Below are positions 27,246 through 36,345 of a stretch of DNA of 64,000 nucleotides, one piece after another. The notes under the pieces were generated by a model. The model was not told where the DNA came from and searched no databases. It saw only the letters and a program-made list of their open reading frames with translations. Origin of the DNA: Colwellia demingiae (GTDB lineage: Bacteria; Pseudomonadota; Gammaproteobacteria; Enterobacterales; Alteromonadaceae); NCBI RefSeq assembly GCF_007954275.1, contig NZ_VOLT01000005.1, positions 124,001 through 188,000 of the forward strand, given 5' to 3'. The first letter of the stretch is position 1, and the number at the start of each line of letters is the position of its first letter. Position numbers and translations under genes: made by a program.

Positions 27246-27288
27246 AGGTCGTCAGTTCCCTCTTCATAAGATAGGGCTCCAACAACCA
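27246..27288 (+). pseudogene. Degenerate 3' half of an initiator tRNA
   Basis: GGTCGTCAGTTC, a diverged stretch, then GGGCTCCAACAACCA matches the 3' half of the adjacent tRNA genes (GGTCGTCAGTTCAAAT...GGCTCCCGCAACCA). No 5' half is present. It is likely debris of a duplication or deletion, and explains why the first spacer is longer than the others. Confidence 0.6.
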
Positions 27289-27367
27289 ATTCTCTGATAA
27301 TAGAATTAAAACAATTATTGGCTTGTTTAAGTATTTTCTAGCGATAGTGATATTTAAACCATTCGGA

Positions 27368-27444
27368 CGCGGGATGGAGCAGCCTGGTAGCTCGTCGGTC
27401 TCATAACCCGAAGGTCGTCAGTTCAAATCTGGCTCCCGCAACCA
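27368..27444 (+). tRNA. Initiator tRNA-fMet (CAU), copy 2, variant anticodon stem
   Basis: Identical to the other copies except at 27399, where T replaces G. The anticodon stem becomes TCGGT/CCCGA, a U-C mismatch at canonical pair 31-39, the third of the three G-C pairs that mark initiators. Anticodon CAU, C1-A72 and CCA are intact. It may be functional with altered properties or a decaying copy. Confidence 0.85.
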
Positions 27445-27523
27445 ATTCTCTGATAATAGAATTAAAACAATTATTGGCTTGTTTAAGTGTTTTCTAGCAA
27501 TAGTGATATTTAAACCATTCGGA

Positions 27524-27600
<77 letters not shown>

Positions 27601-27709
27601 ACTTGTTTCTTTAAAGAGATAAGTATAAAAAGTAAATTCTTAAGTTTGAATTAAAACAACTTGGCTTGTTTAAGTACTTCTAGCAATAGTGATATTTAAA
27701 CCATTCGGA

Positions 27710-27786
<77 letters not shown>

Positions 27787-27896
27787 ACTTGTTTCTTTAA
27801 AAAGATAAGTATAAAAAGTAAATTCTTAAGTTTGAATTAAAACAACTTGGCTTGTTTAAGTATTTTCTAGTAATAGTAATATTTAAACCATTCGGA

Positions 27897-27973
<77 letters not shown>

Positions 27974-28061
27974 ACTTGTTTGTTAAAAGATAAGTATAAA
28001 AATTATTCTTAAGTTTGAATTAAAATAACTTGGCTTCCTACTTTATTGTAGGTCATTCGGA

Positions 28062-28138
<77 letters not shown>

Positions 28139-28216
28139 ATCTAAATATTTCTAATAAATCACTCGCTATAACCCTCCTAGCGGTTATAAATAAATCGATA
28201 AAATTTATCATACCTG

Positions 28217-28239
28217 TTTAAAATCTGGCACCCGCAAGA
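28217..28239 (+). pseudogene. Initiator tRNA 3'-end remnant
   Basis: TTAAAATCTGGCACCCGCAA matches the T-arm and acceptor 3' strand of the neighbouring tRNAs (TTCAAATCTGGCTCCCGCAA), without the rest of the molecule. It marks the decayed right edge of the array in the gene-free stretch 28139-28397. Confidence 0.55.
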
Positions 28240-28397
28240 CATTCAATATCTATCTTCAAATAAAATCTAGATTCAATCCCTCACTCTAGTACTCATTAAT
28301 TACCGAAAATTAACACTGTCTGTTGAAAGCTCAATATCCATAACCAATTCAATATAAACTCCCCTTTTAAAAATTCCAAAGTGATTACTTCGATTAA

Positions 28398-28937
28398 CTA
28401 AGCCATAAAGACCACCGCAACAGCATTTACCTGTTTCGAACTTTTATTGCCATAACAGTGAGGAAGATGACCATGGAAATAAATTAAGTTACCAGCCTCC
28501 ACCATGTACTCTTCTCCTTGTACTTCAACACAAGCAATCCCTTCCAAACACAAAAACAACTCATGACTACCTTCTGGGTGTGGCACCCCTTTGCTATAAC
28601 AATTCGGCTTCATACTAATATCATTTATTTGTAATTTCTGCGTACTAATAGGACTCGTTCGGGTGCTAGAAAATTTACCATCATCTAATTGAATCACCGG
28701 CATATCTTTACGAGATACCTCGGTAACATGCGCTGATTGCCGACTGATTAAATCATCAACTGAGACACCCAATGCTTGTGCTACTTTAACAACCAAGGTG
28801 ATGCTTGGATTTGATTGTTCACTTTCCATATTAGCCAATGTTGCTCGTGGGATATCAGCCATATCAGCTAACTTAGTTTGCGTTAGTTTATGCTGAGCAC
28901 GTAACCTTTTTATACCTTCACTAATGGGGTTGATCAC
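28398..28937 (-). CDS. XRE-family regulator with C-terminal cupin domain
   Basis: A 179-residue protein. Residues 5-64 are an HTH_XRE domain (IKRLRAQHKLTQTKLADMAD, then IPRATLANMESEQSNPSITLVVKVAQAL). A linker follows, then a cupin barrel (about 105-178) with GVPHPEGSHELFLCLEGIACVEV and AGNLIYFHGHLPHCY. The histidine pattern fits a metal-binding small-molecule sensor. Such HTH-cupin regulators control catabolic or transport genes in response to a ligand. It is divergent from the small gene at 29187, whose promoter region it may share. The ligand is unknown. Confidence 0.88.
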   Translation of the reverse strand: MINPISEGIKRLRAQHKLTQTKLADMADIPRATLANMESEQSNPSITLVVKVAQALGVSVDDLISRQSAHVTEVSRKDMPVIQLDDGKFSSTRTSPISTQKLQINDISMKPNCYSKGVPHPEGSHELFLCLEGIACVEVQGEEYMVEAGNLIYFHGHLPHCYGNKSSKQVNAVAVVFMA

Positions 28938-29186
28938 TAGTTATCTCCATAATTCTGCGTATTGATTTACCACGATGTGAAAGACTTAATCAAGTAAGTC
29001 AAACAGTTATATTTAGGACTACAAAATATCAACATATTGCCACCCTTTATTCTATTATTAAAACATATTGTTAATTTATTGTCATTTATAGTGTATCTGC
29101 TCTAGACACTGTCGAAATTTTCATTACAATCTAGCCATCTTATCAATCTTGATAATTTCACTCATCAAAATGTCCTGGAGAATAAT

Positions 29187-29375
29187 ATGAATGTTGACCA
29201 ACATATCAAAGTAGCACAATGGCACTTAGAGCAAGCTCGTTTACATAACGTTAGCGCTCACACTTGTGGCTGTCCTGCTAACAAGCATGACCAACGCGCA
29301 ATCGACGCAGTTGAAGCTGGCTTAATCATTGAAGAGAAAGCGTGTACTTTAGAAGCTAAAGAAGCGCGCGTTTAA
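29187..29375 (+). CDS. Small conserved-looking protein, unknown function
   Basis: A 62-residue acidic protein. Residues 1-20 form an amphipathic helix (MNVDQHIKVAQWHLEQARLH), followed by HTCGCPANKHDQRAIDAVEA with two cysteines in CGC. No family is recognised. It is supported as a real gene by GGAG upstream (CCTGGAGAATAATATG), an even amino-acid composition and a strong terminator 28 nt after the stop. The CGC and histidines could bind metal, which is speculation. Confidence 0.65.
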   Translation: MNVDQHIKVAQWHLEQARLHNVSAHTCGCPANKHDQRAIDAVEAGLIIEEKACTLEAKEARV

Positions 29376-29402
29376 GCTGAAGTTTAAAGCCAATTGAATA
29401 GT

Positions 29403-29433
29403 AAAAACCGATAAATTTTTTTATCGGTTTTTT
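29403..29433 (+). terminator. Rho-independent terminator of the small gene
   Basis: AAAAACCGATAAA and TTTATCGGTTTTTTT form a long stem with a T-rich 3' arm and tail. Confidence 0.9.
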
Positions 29434-29627
29434 TATACCCTTCGACATTGAATCTGCCTATATCTCTCTTAATACCCTCTCTAACAATCAATTAATAACT
29501 CATTAATAATCAATACTATCCTTTAATTATTGTCATTGAGTATTTATCATTGAATAATCCCGTTAAGATAAATATAGTGTTTACTTAGCACTGATAATTT
29601 ACACAAAAAAAATTTACAAGGATTTCT

Positions 29628-30578
29628 ATGGCTGGTGCAAGTTTACTAACCCTATTGGATGATATTGCCATGCTACTTGATGATGTAGCTGTTTTATCAA
29701 AAGTTGCCGCTAAAAAAACCGCAGGAGTTCTCGGTGATGATTTGGCTGTAAATGCTGAGCAACTTTCTGGCGGCTTAAAAGCAGACCGAGAGCTACCCGT
29801 CGTTTGGGCTGTTTTTAAAGGCTCTATGCTTAATAAAGCCATTTTAGTACCCATTGCTTTATTACTGAGTTACTTTCTACCTATCGTAATAATGCCTTTG
29901 TTAATGCTCGGTGGTGCTTATTTGTGTTACGAAGGTTTTGAGAAAGTGTGGCATAAGTTTTCCCATAAAGAAGAGCAGAAAGAGCAACATGAAGAACTAG
30001 TAACTGCACTGCAAGATGAAAATATAGATATTACCCTTTATGAAAAAGATAAGATCAAAGGTGCTATCCGAACTGACTTTATTCTCTCAGCAGAAATTAT
30101 AATTATTGCATTAGGAACTGTCGCAGACAAACCGATAACAACTCAAATATCAGTCTTAATTTTTATTGCTATTTTGATGACAATCGGAGTTTACGGCTTA
30201 GTGGCGGGTATTGTAAAAATTGATGATGGTGGTCTTTTACTGATTCAAGATAAGTCTGTAAACCTTTGGGCAAAAGCAAAACGTTCTTTAGGTTATTTTA
30301 TGATTTCTTTTGCGCCGAAATTAATGAAGTTTTTAGCTTTTGCAGGCACTATCGCTATGTGGTTAGTCGGTGGCTCACTTATTACTCATGGCGTACCGGC
30401 GTTTCATCACACTATTGAATCCGCAACACACTTTGCAAGTAACCTTCCTGTTTTTTCAGGAATATTAGTTTTGCTTACGCCACTGTTAATCGACTTATTC
30501 GTTGGCTTTACTTTAGGTGCCCTACTGGTATTTATCTCTTTAGCTATTATGAAAGTAGCTAAAAAAATAAACAATTAA
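29628..30578 (+). CDS. DUF808-family inner membrane protein (YedI-like)
   Basis: A 316-residue protein whose N-terminus SLLTLLDDIAMLLDDVAVLS, then KVAAKKTAGVLGDDLAVNAEQ and RELPVVWAVFKGS, is nearly the E. coli YedI pattern. About six membrane helices follow (for example AILVPIALLLSYFLPIVIMP and LLTPLLIDLFVGFTLGALLV). The start is set by AAGGA six bases before the ATG. The family has no established function. It is monocistronic and converges on the oxidoreductase pseudogene, with a perfect 10-bp hairpin between. Confidence 0.9.
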   Translation: MAGASLLTLLDDIAMLLDDVAVLSKVAAKKTAGVLGDDLAVNAEQLSGGLKADRELPVVWAVFKGSMLNKAILVPIALLLSYFLPIVIMPLLMLGGAYLCYEGFEKVWHKFSHKEEQKEQHEELVTALQDENIDITLYEKDKIKGAIRTDFILSAEIIIIALGTVADKPITTQISVLIFIAILMTIGVYGLVAGIVKIDDGGLLLIQDKSVNLWAKAKRSLGYFMISFAPKLMKFLAFAGTIAMWLVGGSLITHGVPAFHHTIESATHFASNLPVFSGILVLLTPLLIDLFVGFTLGALLVFISLAIMKVAKKINN

Positions 30579-30593
30579 TGGTATAAAATTAGT

Positions 30594-30627
30594 GGTTAGT
30601 TAATGCTTGATAAGCGCTTAACTAACC
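30594..30627. terminator. Hairpin between convergent genes
   Basis: GGTTAGTTAA and TTAACTAACC are perfect 10-bp arms. The loop contains a second small stem, GCTT/AAGC. It lacks a T-run but sits exactly between the two converging genes. Confidence 0.5.
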
Positions 30628-30653
30628 CTTAGCTTTATGCCACTAATTAAGAA

Positions 30654-31652
30654 TTAGCTAACGAGTAAAACTAATTTACCAACATTCTTATTATTTGCCA
30701 TTTTTTCATGGGCCTGCTCAACTTGATCCCATGGATAAACCGAGTCAATGATCGGTTGAATTCGACCATCAACTAAGTCCGCATAGAAATCATTAATGAA
30801 ACTAGCAACGAGCTGAACTTTATAGTCCTCACTGCGATTACGTAACGTTGAAGCAGATAACGTTAATCTTTTTGCCAACAGCTTTGCTATGTCAACTTGC
30901 GAGCAATATCGTCCACCTAACATTGATAAAGTAACTATGTGTCCATCAAGCGCCGAAACATTAATGTTTTTAGCTAAATACTCACCACTAACAACATCAA
31001 TAATGACATCTTAACCTGAAGGTATATTTTTTTTAGACCAAGAAACAAAATCCGTATCTTGGTAATTTATAGCACAATCAGCGCCAAGAGCTAGGCACGC
31101 TTTCGCTTTAGATTCACTACCCACAGTGACCGTAACATGACATTGCTTCGCTTTAGCAAGTTGTATGGCAGCACTACCCACACCGCTCGCGCCCGCATGT
31201 ATAAGCACCTTACTTTTATCCGCTAACTTAGCAATACTGAATAAACTTTGATAAGCAGTTAAAAACACTTCCGCACAAGCTGCTCCTTGTTCAAAAGTAA
31301 ATTGCTCGGGTAAACAAAATAGTTGCCCTGCTTTTACTTTGACATATTGCGCATATCCGCCACCTGCAACTAAAGCGAAAACTTTATCACTTACCTGCCA
31401 TGGCTTTGCTAAATGATTATCGGAAACCGCCTCTCCACATCGTACAATTTCACCCGAAACTTCCAAACCAAGGATTGGTGACTCTCCCGCAGGAGCTGGG
31501 TATTTGCCAGCGCGTTGCAATAAATCGGCTCGATTAATTCCTATAGCGTGAACTTTAATCAAGCACTCATCCGCCGCCAGTTCAGGCATGTCGGTTTGAC
31601 TAAACACTAATGATTGCTGGTTATCAACATGGATATATTTCAAAGAGATCAC
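30654..31652 (-). pseudogene. Quinone oxidoreductase (zinc-less MDR, PIG3-like) broken by one in-frame TAA
   Basis: The frame runs 333 codons with one internal stop at codon 214 (TAA at 31013-31011), between ...KKNIPSG and DVIIDVVSGEY. Both halves are in the same phase, so this is a nonsense change, not a frameshift. The first part has the MDR fold GINRADLLQRAGKYPAPAGE and the NADPH-binding AGASGVGSAAIQLAKA. The second part contains LDGHIVTLSMLGGR and the C-terminal IQPIIDSVYPWDQVEQAHEK. All regions expected of an NADPH:quinone oxidoreductase are present and well conserved, so the lesion is recent or a sequencing error. A truncated 213-residue product would lack half of the cofactor domain. 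Confidence 0.85.
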
Positions 31653-31727
31653 CTTACGTTAGGCTTTATTGGTTAAAGCTAGAGAGGAATTACGCTAAAT
31701 AATAGTTAAGCTAGTGTAGAAATTAAT

Positions 31728-31751
31728 AAAGTGCATAAACTTATACACTTT
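31728..31751 (-). terminator. Hairpin downstream of the HopJ-family gene
   Basis: On the minus strand AAAGTGTATAA and TTATGCACTTT form an 11-bp stem with one G-U pair and a 2-nt loop, about 38 nt after the stop codon. There is no long T-run. Confidence 0.45.
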
Positions 31752-31788
31752 ATCTAATAACTTTAGTTAATAAGCTTAACTTGGGGGG

Positions 31789-32157
31789 TTAAGCTAGTGG
31801 CGTTAAAGCAACAGAGTTGAACTCGACCTTGCTCCAACCACTTTGCATAAAGTTACGAATATTACCGTGGTCATTGCCTTGTGGATTATTTACCACGTCT
31901 TCACGATAGAAACGGCCGAAACAAGCTAACGTTTGTTGTTCAGTTAACTGATTAAGTTTGGCAAAATAAAATATCTTGCATGAACCTTCATTCGTGCCAG
32001 CTTCATTAAGTAAATCACCATTATTGAACGTTGCAGGTAGATAACGGTAGTTTTCACTAATAATTTGCATTACTTGTTCAAAGCTTACTTGTTCGGCATT
32101 TAAATCTAACTGGTTGATAAAATCAGCTACAGTCATATTTACTTCTTGAGTACTCAT
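31789..32157 (-). CDS. HopJ type III effector-family protein
   Basis: A 122-residue protein matching the small HopJ family: VADFINQLDLNAEQVSFEQV, then MQIISENYRYLPATFNNGD, NEAGTNEGSCKIFYFAKL, and DHGNIRNFMQSGW. Despite the name, members are widespread in free-living marine gammaproteobacteria without type III secretion, and none is visible here, so an effector role should not be assumed. Its ATG overlaps the TAA of the preceding gene by one base (TAATG), implying translational coupling with the DUF2999 protein. Confidence 0.85.
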   Translation of the reverse strand: MSTQEVNMTVADFINQLDLNAEQVSFEQVMQIISENYRYLPATFNNGDLLNEAGTNEGSCKIFYFAKLNQLTEQQTLACFGRFYREDVVNNPQGNDHGNIRNFMQSGWSKVEFNSVALTPLA

Positions 32158-32417
32158 TAAACATCACCTGTTTTTAATCTAGCTTTTGCTTCCTCGACTT
32201 TAGAAAAGTCTAAACCTAGTTCATTAACCGCTTGCTCAATAAGGCTAGGGTCTGCCATGACTAAACTCATAATAGCTTGTAGTTTCTCTGGTGGAATACC
32301 AAGTTGTGTAATGAATGCCATTGCCATCATAGGGTTTTCAGTGAGCGCCTGAAACATCTCACTAATTTTTTCATCACTGATATTTAATTCTTTTAAAATT
32401 TGAATAATCGGGTTCAT
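32157..32417 (-). CDS. DUF2999-like small protein
   Basis: An 86-residue, probably all-helical protein (MNPIIQILKELNISDEKISE, then MFQALTENPMMAMAFITQLG and IPPEKLQAIMSLVMADPSL). The pattern fits the DUF2999 family of Shewanella and Vibrio, assigned from memory. It has no signal peptide or membrane segment. It is the first gene of a two-gene unit with the HopJ-family protein. Function is unknown. Confidence 0.65.
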   Translation of the reverse strand: MNPIIQILKELNISDEKISEMFQALTENPMMAMAFITQLGIPPEKLQAIMSLVMADPSLIEQAVNELGLDFSKVEEAKARLKTGDV

Positions 32418-32697
32418 TAATTGTCTCTATTTAATATTAGGTATAGCGTTAGTAATAATCAGGCTGGTTTCACAAATATAGCCCTATGCGTCATGCAGAT
32501 TATAATATCAAATTATAAAGAACTTTACAGACAGCAGCCCATTAATAAATAAAATATCTAATTAACTCACTACACTATTGGAAAAGAAAAAGTATAATAG
32601 CGCTGAATTAACGCAGACAAAACACACAATAACTGAGCCATTACTAAATTAATGATGCTCATATAACGCAAACGTTCCTAACTATCTATCATAATTT

Positions 32698-33237
32698 ATG
32701 CCATCAAAATTTAAAAATGCAGAGTTTGAGTCTCCTAAATTAAAGTATTTATCTGCTTACTCAGCACAAATACAAATGCAAGTTCAGCAAATGCTCGAAC
32801 AAAAAAATTTAGAGAAGTATTTATTAAACAAATACCCAACGGTCCATGAGGTAACTAACGACAAAGCCCTACGTGGTTATGTTATGTCACTAAAGAACCA
32901 GTATTTGAAAAAGTCATCCCCTTTAAGTCAGATAAAATATGACGATAAAATTCATATCATTAATAATGCTTTAGGCCTGCACACATATGTATCTCGCGTA
33001 CAAGGCAACAAGCTTAAAAGTAAAAATGAGATACGTATAGGTAGCCTATTTAAAAAGGCCCCTGAAGCTTTCTTAGCCATGATAGTAGTGCACGAATTAG
33101 CACATCTAAAAGAAAAGGAGCATAACAAGCCGTTTTATAAGTTATGTCAAAGCATGCTGCCCGATTATCATCAATTAGAGCTAGACTTACGCATTTACCT
33201 TACCCAAGTTGAAATGATTGGAGATATTTACACCTAA
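32698..33237 (+). CDS. YgjP-like (DUF45) zinc metallopeptidase-type protein
   Basis: A 179-residue protein. The C-terminal half holds the zincin motif VVHELAHLKEKEHNKPFYKL, where HELAH plus the later H of EHNKPF supplies metal ligands, followed by LPDYHQLELDLRIYL as in E. coli YgjP. The N-terminal half (about 100 residues) is helical and basic. It is cytoplasmic, with no signal peptide. The family is annotated as metal-dependent hydrolase; the physiological substrate here is unknown. Confidence 0.85.
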   Translation: MPSKFKNAEFESPKLKYLSAYSAQIQMQVQQMLEQKNLEKYLLNKYPTVHEVTNDKALRGYVMSLKNQYLKKSSPLSQIKYDDKIHIINNALGLHTYVSRVQGNKLKSKNEIRIGSLFKKAPEAFLAMIVVHELAHLKEKEHNKPFYKLCQSMLPDYHQLELDLRIYLTQVEMIGDIYT

Positions 33238-33323
33238 GACCAATTAAGTCGCTACTTTCCACTTATTTGCTCAAGTAATTTTATATAAACTACTGAGCTA
33301 CAACCAAAAAATATAATACTAAT

Positions 33324-33494
33324 ATGTCTGAAACTAAAATTAAATTTGAACTCGAAAAAGAAAACAAGAACAGTGTTCGCTATAAAGAAATCCCCAAGGA
33401 TGGCATGCCACCAATTTTAGGCTCTATTTACGTTCAAAAGTGGTATGCAGGTAATAGCAAATATCTAGAAGTGACTGTTAATAAAGTGGATTAA
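33324..33494 (+). CDS. Short ORF, 56 residues, likely real
   Basis: It begins MSETKIKFELEKENKNSVRY and continues KEIPKDGMPPILGSIYVQKW, ending with a Lys-rich EVTVNKVD. The lysine-rich but balanced composition, the beta-strand pattern around LGSIYVQKWY, and a strong terminator 37 nt after the stop argue that it is a gene. No clear Shine-Dalgarno is visible. I do not recognise the family. Confidence 0.6.
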   Translation: MSETKIKFELEKENKNSVRYKEIPKDGMPPILGSIYVQKWYAGNSKYLEVTVNKVD

Positions 33495-33530
33495 TACATT
33501 TTTATTTAAACTGTTACCACGTTAAAAGCA

Positions 33531-33570
33531 AAAAACCAGAATACCTTATAAAGGTAATTCTGGTTTTTTT
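33531..33570. terminator. Bidirectional terminator between two short genes
   Basis: AAAAACCAGAATACCTT and AAGGTAATTCTGGTTTTTTT form a long stem with flanking A and T runs, between the convergent short ORFs at 33324 and 33780. Confidence 0.85.
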
Positions 33571-33612
33571 GGGTTAACCGATAGTTAAACTAACGGTTAT
33601 GATTTCTGCTTG

Positions 33613-33780
33613 TTATGCTTGATATAACATAGCTAGAAAATCTTTAGACTCATTCAACTGGCTAAATTTAAACAATTTTGAACCTGCTTGGTCTTTAACA
33701 ACAACATTTAATTTGTTGATTGAAATAGACTTTACTGGTGCTTCAATAGCGTAAATCTTACCTTGATAAGTATAAGACAT
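33613..33780 (-). CDS. Short ORF, 55 residues, likely real
   Basis: It encodes MSYTYQGKIYAIEAPVKSIS, then INKLNVVVKDQAGSKLFKF and SQLNESKDFLAMLYQA. Alternating hydrophobic residues suggest a small beta-rich domain with a final helix. It converges on the shared terminator at 33531. A short palindrome TTGCGT-AAA-ACGCAA (33797-33811) lies in its leader. The family is unknown. Confidence 0.55.
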   Translation of the reverse strand: MSYTYQGKIYAIEAPVKSISINKLNVVVKDQAGSKLFKFSQLNESKDFLAMLYQA

Positions 33781-34299
33781 AATATAACTACTTTAATTGC
33801 GTAAAACGCAACATTAAAAAGCCCATAACTGCATATACATAATTGATAATAATACGATGAACTAACCGAAAATGACTCGGGATCTCATGCAGCAAAAAGC
33901 TTTAATTTAATAACTTTTTATTAAGGTGTTGGCTGACTGTGAAAGGGAAAGACAAAACACGAAAAAATCACTGGGGATTAACACCAATTAGATGAGGAAG
34001 GCTAATTGATGTTGGGCAATATACTGGGCTTTGTTGATAAAGTAAACATTTATTTTATTAAACACTAAATTATCGCTAAAGCATAATGAAAATGTTGTAA
34101 AGAAATAGTTATGATTCTGCGTCAAAACTCGCTTCAGCAATTCATCTGAATGCAATGAACCTCAACCTCAATTAACTTAGACACATAATGTCGTAAATCG
34201 CTATTCCTTCACTCCTTTCCCCTCCAGATAATAACTAGGGCCCTTCTCAATGCTCCTAGTTATCTCCTTACAATCGTATAGTCTGAGACGTTATACGAC
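33781..34299. other. Gene-free 519-nt stretch with two inverted repeats
   Basis: No coding frame is convincing. Visible structures are AACACCAATTAG/CTAATTGATGTT (33980-34013, one mismatch, 10-nt loop) and ATAACTAGG/CCTAGTTAT (34231-34263). The second is close to the end of the minus-strand VWA gene and may help terminate it. The first lies in the upstream region of the short gene at 33780 and could belong to an untranslated or small RNA. Confidence 0.35.
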
Positions 34300-35472
34300 T
34301 TATAGTAGTGCCTTTATACCTTGAGTTAACCCTTCAACCGTTAAAGGATACATTTTATTAGCAACAATGCTTTTCATAATATCGATGGAACTATAATATG
34401 ACCACTGCCTTTCCTCTTGTGGGTTTAACCAAATACTCTTATCGAAATGGCTTAATAACCTTTTCATCCAAACACTGCCAGGCTCTTCATTCCAGTGCTC
34501 TACACTACCGCCAGGATAAGTAATCTCATAAGGTCCCATCGTCGCATCCCCAATGAAAATCACTTTATAGTCACTACCATAAGTATGAATGACTTTATGA
34601 ATATCAACGGGTTCACTGGTTCGACGGTTATTGTCTCGCCATACATGCTCATAAACACAATTATGAAAGTAAAAGAATTCTAAATGCTTAAATTCAGTGT
34701 GCACCGCTGAAAACAGTTGTTCACACACCTTAATATGATCATCCATGGAACCACCAACATCAAAAAACATCAGTAATTTAATGGCATTGTGTCGCTCAGG
34801 TTTCATCTTAATATCAAGATAACCCGCATTACGAGCGGTAGCAGATATCGTATCATCAAGTGCCAATACATCACTGGCACCAGTACGCGCAAATTTTCGA
34901 AGCTTGCGCAGGGCAACTTTGATGTTTCGTGTGCCAATTTCAACGTTATCATCTAGATTTCGATATTGACGCTTATCCCACACTTTTACGGCTTGGCGAT
35001 GTCGAGAGTTTTCTTGACCCACTCTTACACCTTCTGGGTTGTAACCATTTGCACCAAATGGCGATGTACCACCCGTGCCAATCCACTTATTACCCCCTTC
35101 ATGGCGTTCTTCCTGCTCTTTCAAGCGTTCAGCCAAGGTTTCCATTAATTTGTCTAAACCGCCCATGGCTGAAATCTTTGCTTTTTCTTCATCAGAAAGC
35201 ATTTTTTCAAAATGTTTCTTTAGCCAATCTTCAGGTATTGCCGACAAATCAAGTTCAATGGTTGATACGCCTTTAAAATAGTCCGCAAAAGCACGATCAA
35301 ATTTATCAAAATAACTTTCGTCTTTTACCAGAACTGCGCGGCTAACGACATAAAAATCATCAATATTAGCAAACACTACGTGCTGCTCTAATACGCGAAT
35401 CAAGTCTAATAATTCACGTATGGTACAAGGCACTTTGTAGTCTCGTAATTTACAAAAAAAATCAATTAACAT
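34300..35472 (-). CDS. VWA-domain protein (CoxE-like), partner of MoxR ATPase
   Basis: A 390-residue cytoplasmic protein. The N-terminal half is helical (MLIDFFCKLRDYKVPCTIRE). A glycine-rich linker follows (GTGGTSPFGANGYNP). The C-terminal VWA-like domain has LLMFFDVGGSMDDHIKVCEQ, a MIDAS-like DVGGSMD in which the usual DxSxS is DxGGS, and VIFIGDATMGPYEIT. In related pairs the VWA protein works with a MoxR AAA+ ATPase as a chaperone for insertion of cofactors or assembly of complexes. It lies 27 nt downstream of the MoxR gene in the same operon. The client is unknown. Confidence 0.87.
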   Translation of the reverse strand: MLIDFFCKLRDYKVPCTIRELLDLIRVLEQHVVFANIDDFYVVSRAVLVKDESYFDKFDRAFADYFKGVSTIELDLSAIPEDWLKKHFEKMLSDEEKAKISAMGGLDKLMETLAERLKEQEERHEGGNKWIGTGGTSPFGANGYNPEGVRVGQENSRHRQAVKVWDKRQYRNLDDNVEIGTRNIKVALRKLRKFARTGASDVLALDDTISATARNAGYLDIKMKPERHNAIKLLMFFDVGGSMDDHIKVCEQLFSAVHTEFKHLEFFYFHNCVYEHVWRDNNRRTSEPVDIHKVIHTYGSDYKVIFIGDATMGPYEITYPGGSVEHWNEEPGSVWMKRLLSHFDKSIWLNPQEERQWSYYSSIDIMKSIVANKMYPLTVEGLTQGIKALL

Positions 35473-35499
35473 ATGACTTTTGACCTCTGGTGATTCTAT

Positions 35500-36345
35500 T
35501 TATCGATGAGAGCGATGCATAAAAGCAAGCTTTTCAAACAAATGTACATCTTGCTCATTTTTCAATAAAGCGCCATGTAAAGGCGGGATCACTTTTTTGG
35601 TGCGAGTTTCTTGTAAAACGTCAATATCGATATCTTCAGCTAACAGTAACTTTAACCAATCAATCAATTCCGAAGTTGAAGGTTTCTTTTTAAGACCCGG
35701 TATTTCGCGAAGATCAAAAAATAGCGCTAACGCTTCATCAAGCAGTTTTTGTTTGATGTTAGGAAAATGCACATCAACAATAGCTTTCATTTCTTCTGCT
35801 TCAGGAAAACTAATGTAATGAAAGAAACAACGACGCAAAAAGGCATCAGGCAACTCTTTCTCATTATTTGAGGTGATAATAATAATGGGTCTTTGCTTAG
35901 CAACAACTTTCTCTTGCGTTTCATAAACAAAAAATTCCATTTTATCGAGTTCTAATAACAGATCATTAGGAAATTCAATATCAGCCTTATCTATTTCATC
36001 AATTAATAAAACCGGTCTTTGATCAGCCGTAAAAGCATGCCACAGTTTTCCTTTTACTATGTAGTTACTTATATCATGAACTTTTTCATCGCCTAGCTGA
36101 CTATCCCTAAGACGTGATACCGCATCATATTCATATAACCCTTGCTGAGCTTTAGTGGTTGATTTGATATGCCAAGGAATTAACTCTGTCCCTAAACTCA
36201 ATGCTAACTCTTCCGCAAGCATAGTTTTCCCAGTGCCCGGCTCACCCTTAATTAGCAAAGGTCGTTCGAGTGTAATTGCCGCATTGACAGCAAGTTGCAG
36301 TGCTTTAGAGGCAATATAGTTACCCGTGCCATTAAATGATTTCAT
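35500..36345 (-). CDS. MoxR-family AAA+ ATPase
   Basis: A 281-residue ATPase: Walker A KGEPGTGKTMLAEELA (about residues 35-50), Walker B PVLLIDEIDKAD, sensor 1 IIITSNNEKELPDAFLRRCFF with the arginine finger, and the C-terminal lid VHFPNIKQKLLDEALALFFD. It is a cytoplasmic chaperone-like ATPase acting with the downstream VWA protein. It is the first gene of the two-gene operon. Confidence 0.93.
   Translation of the reverse strand: MKSFNGTGNYIASKALQLAVNAAITLERPLLIKGEPGTGKTMLAEELALSLGTELIPWHIKSTTKAQQGLYEYDAVSRLRDSQLGDEKVHDISNYIVKGKLWHAFTADQRPVLLIDEIDKADIEFPNDLLLELDKMEFFVYETQEKVVAKQRPIIIITSNNEKELPDAFLRRCFFHYISFPEAEEMKAIVDVHFPNIKQKLLDEALALFFDLREIPGLKKKPSTSELIDWLKLLLAEDIDIDVLQETRTKKVIPPLHGALLKNEQDVHLFEKLAFMHRSHR

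Noticed and set aside
31789..32157. HopJ-family gene as evidence for a type III secretion effector
   Set aside because: No type III apparatus is visible and the family is common in non-pathogenic marine bacteria; the name is historical.
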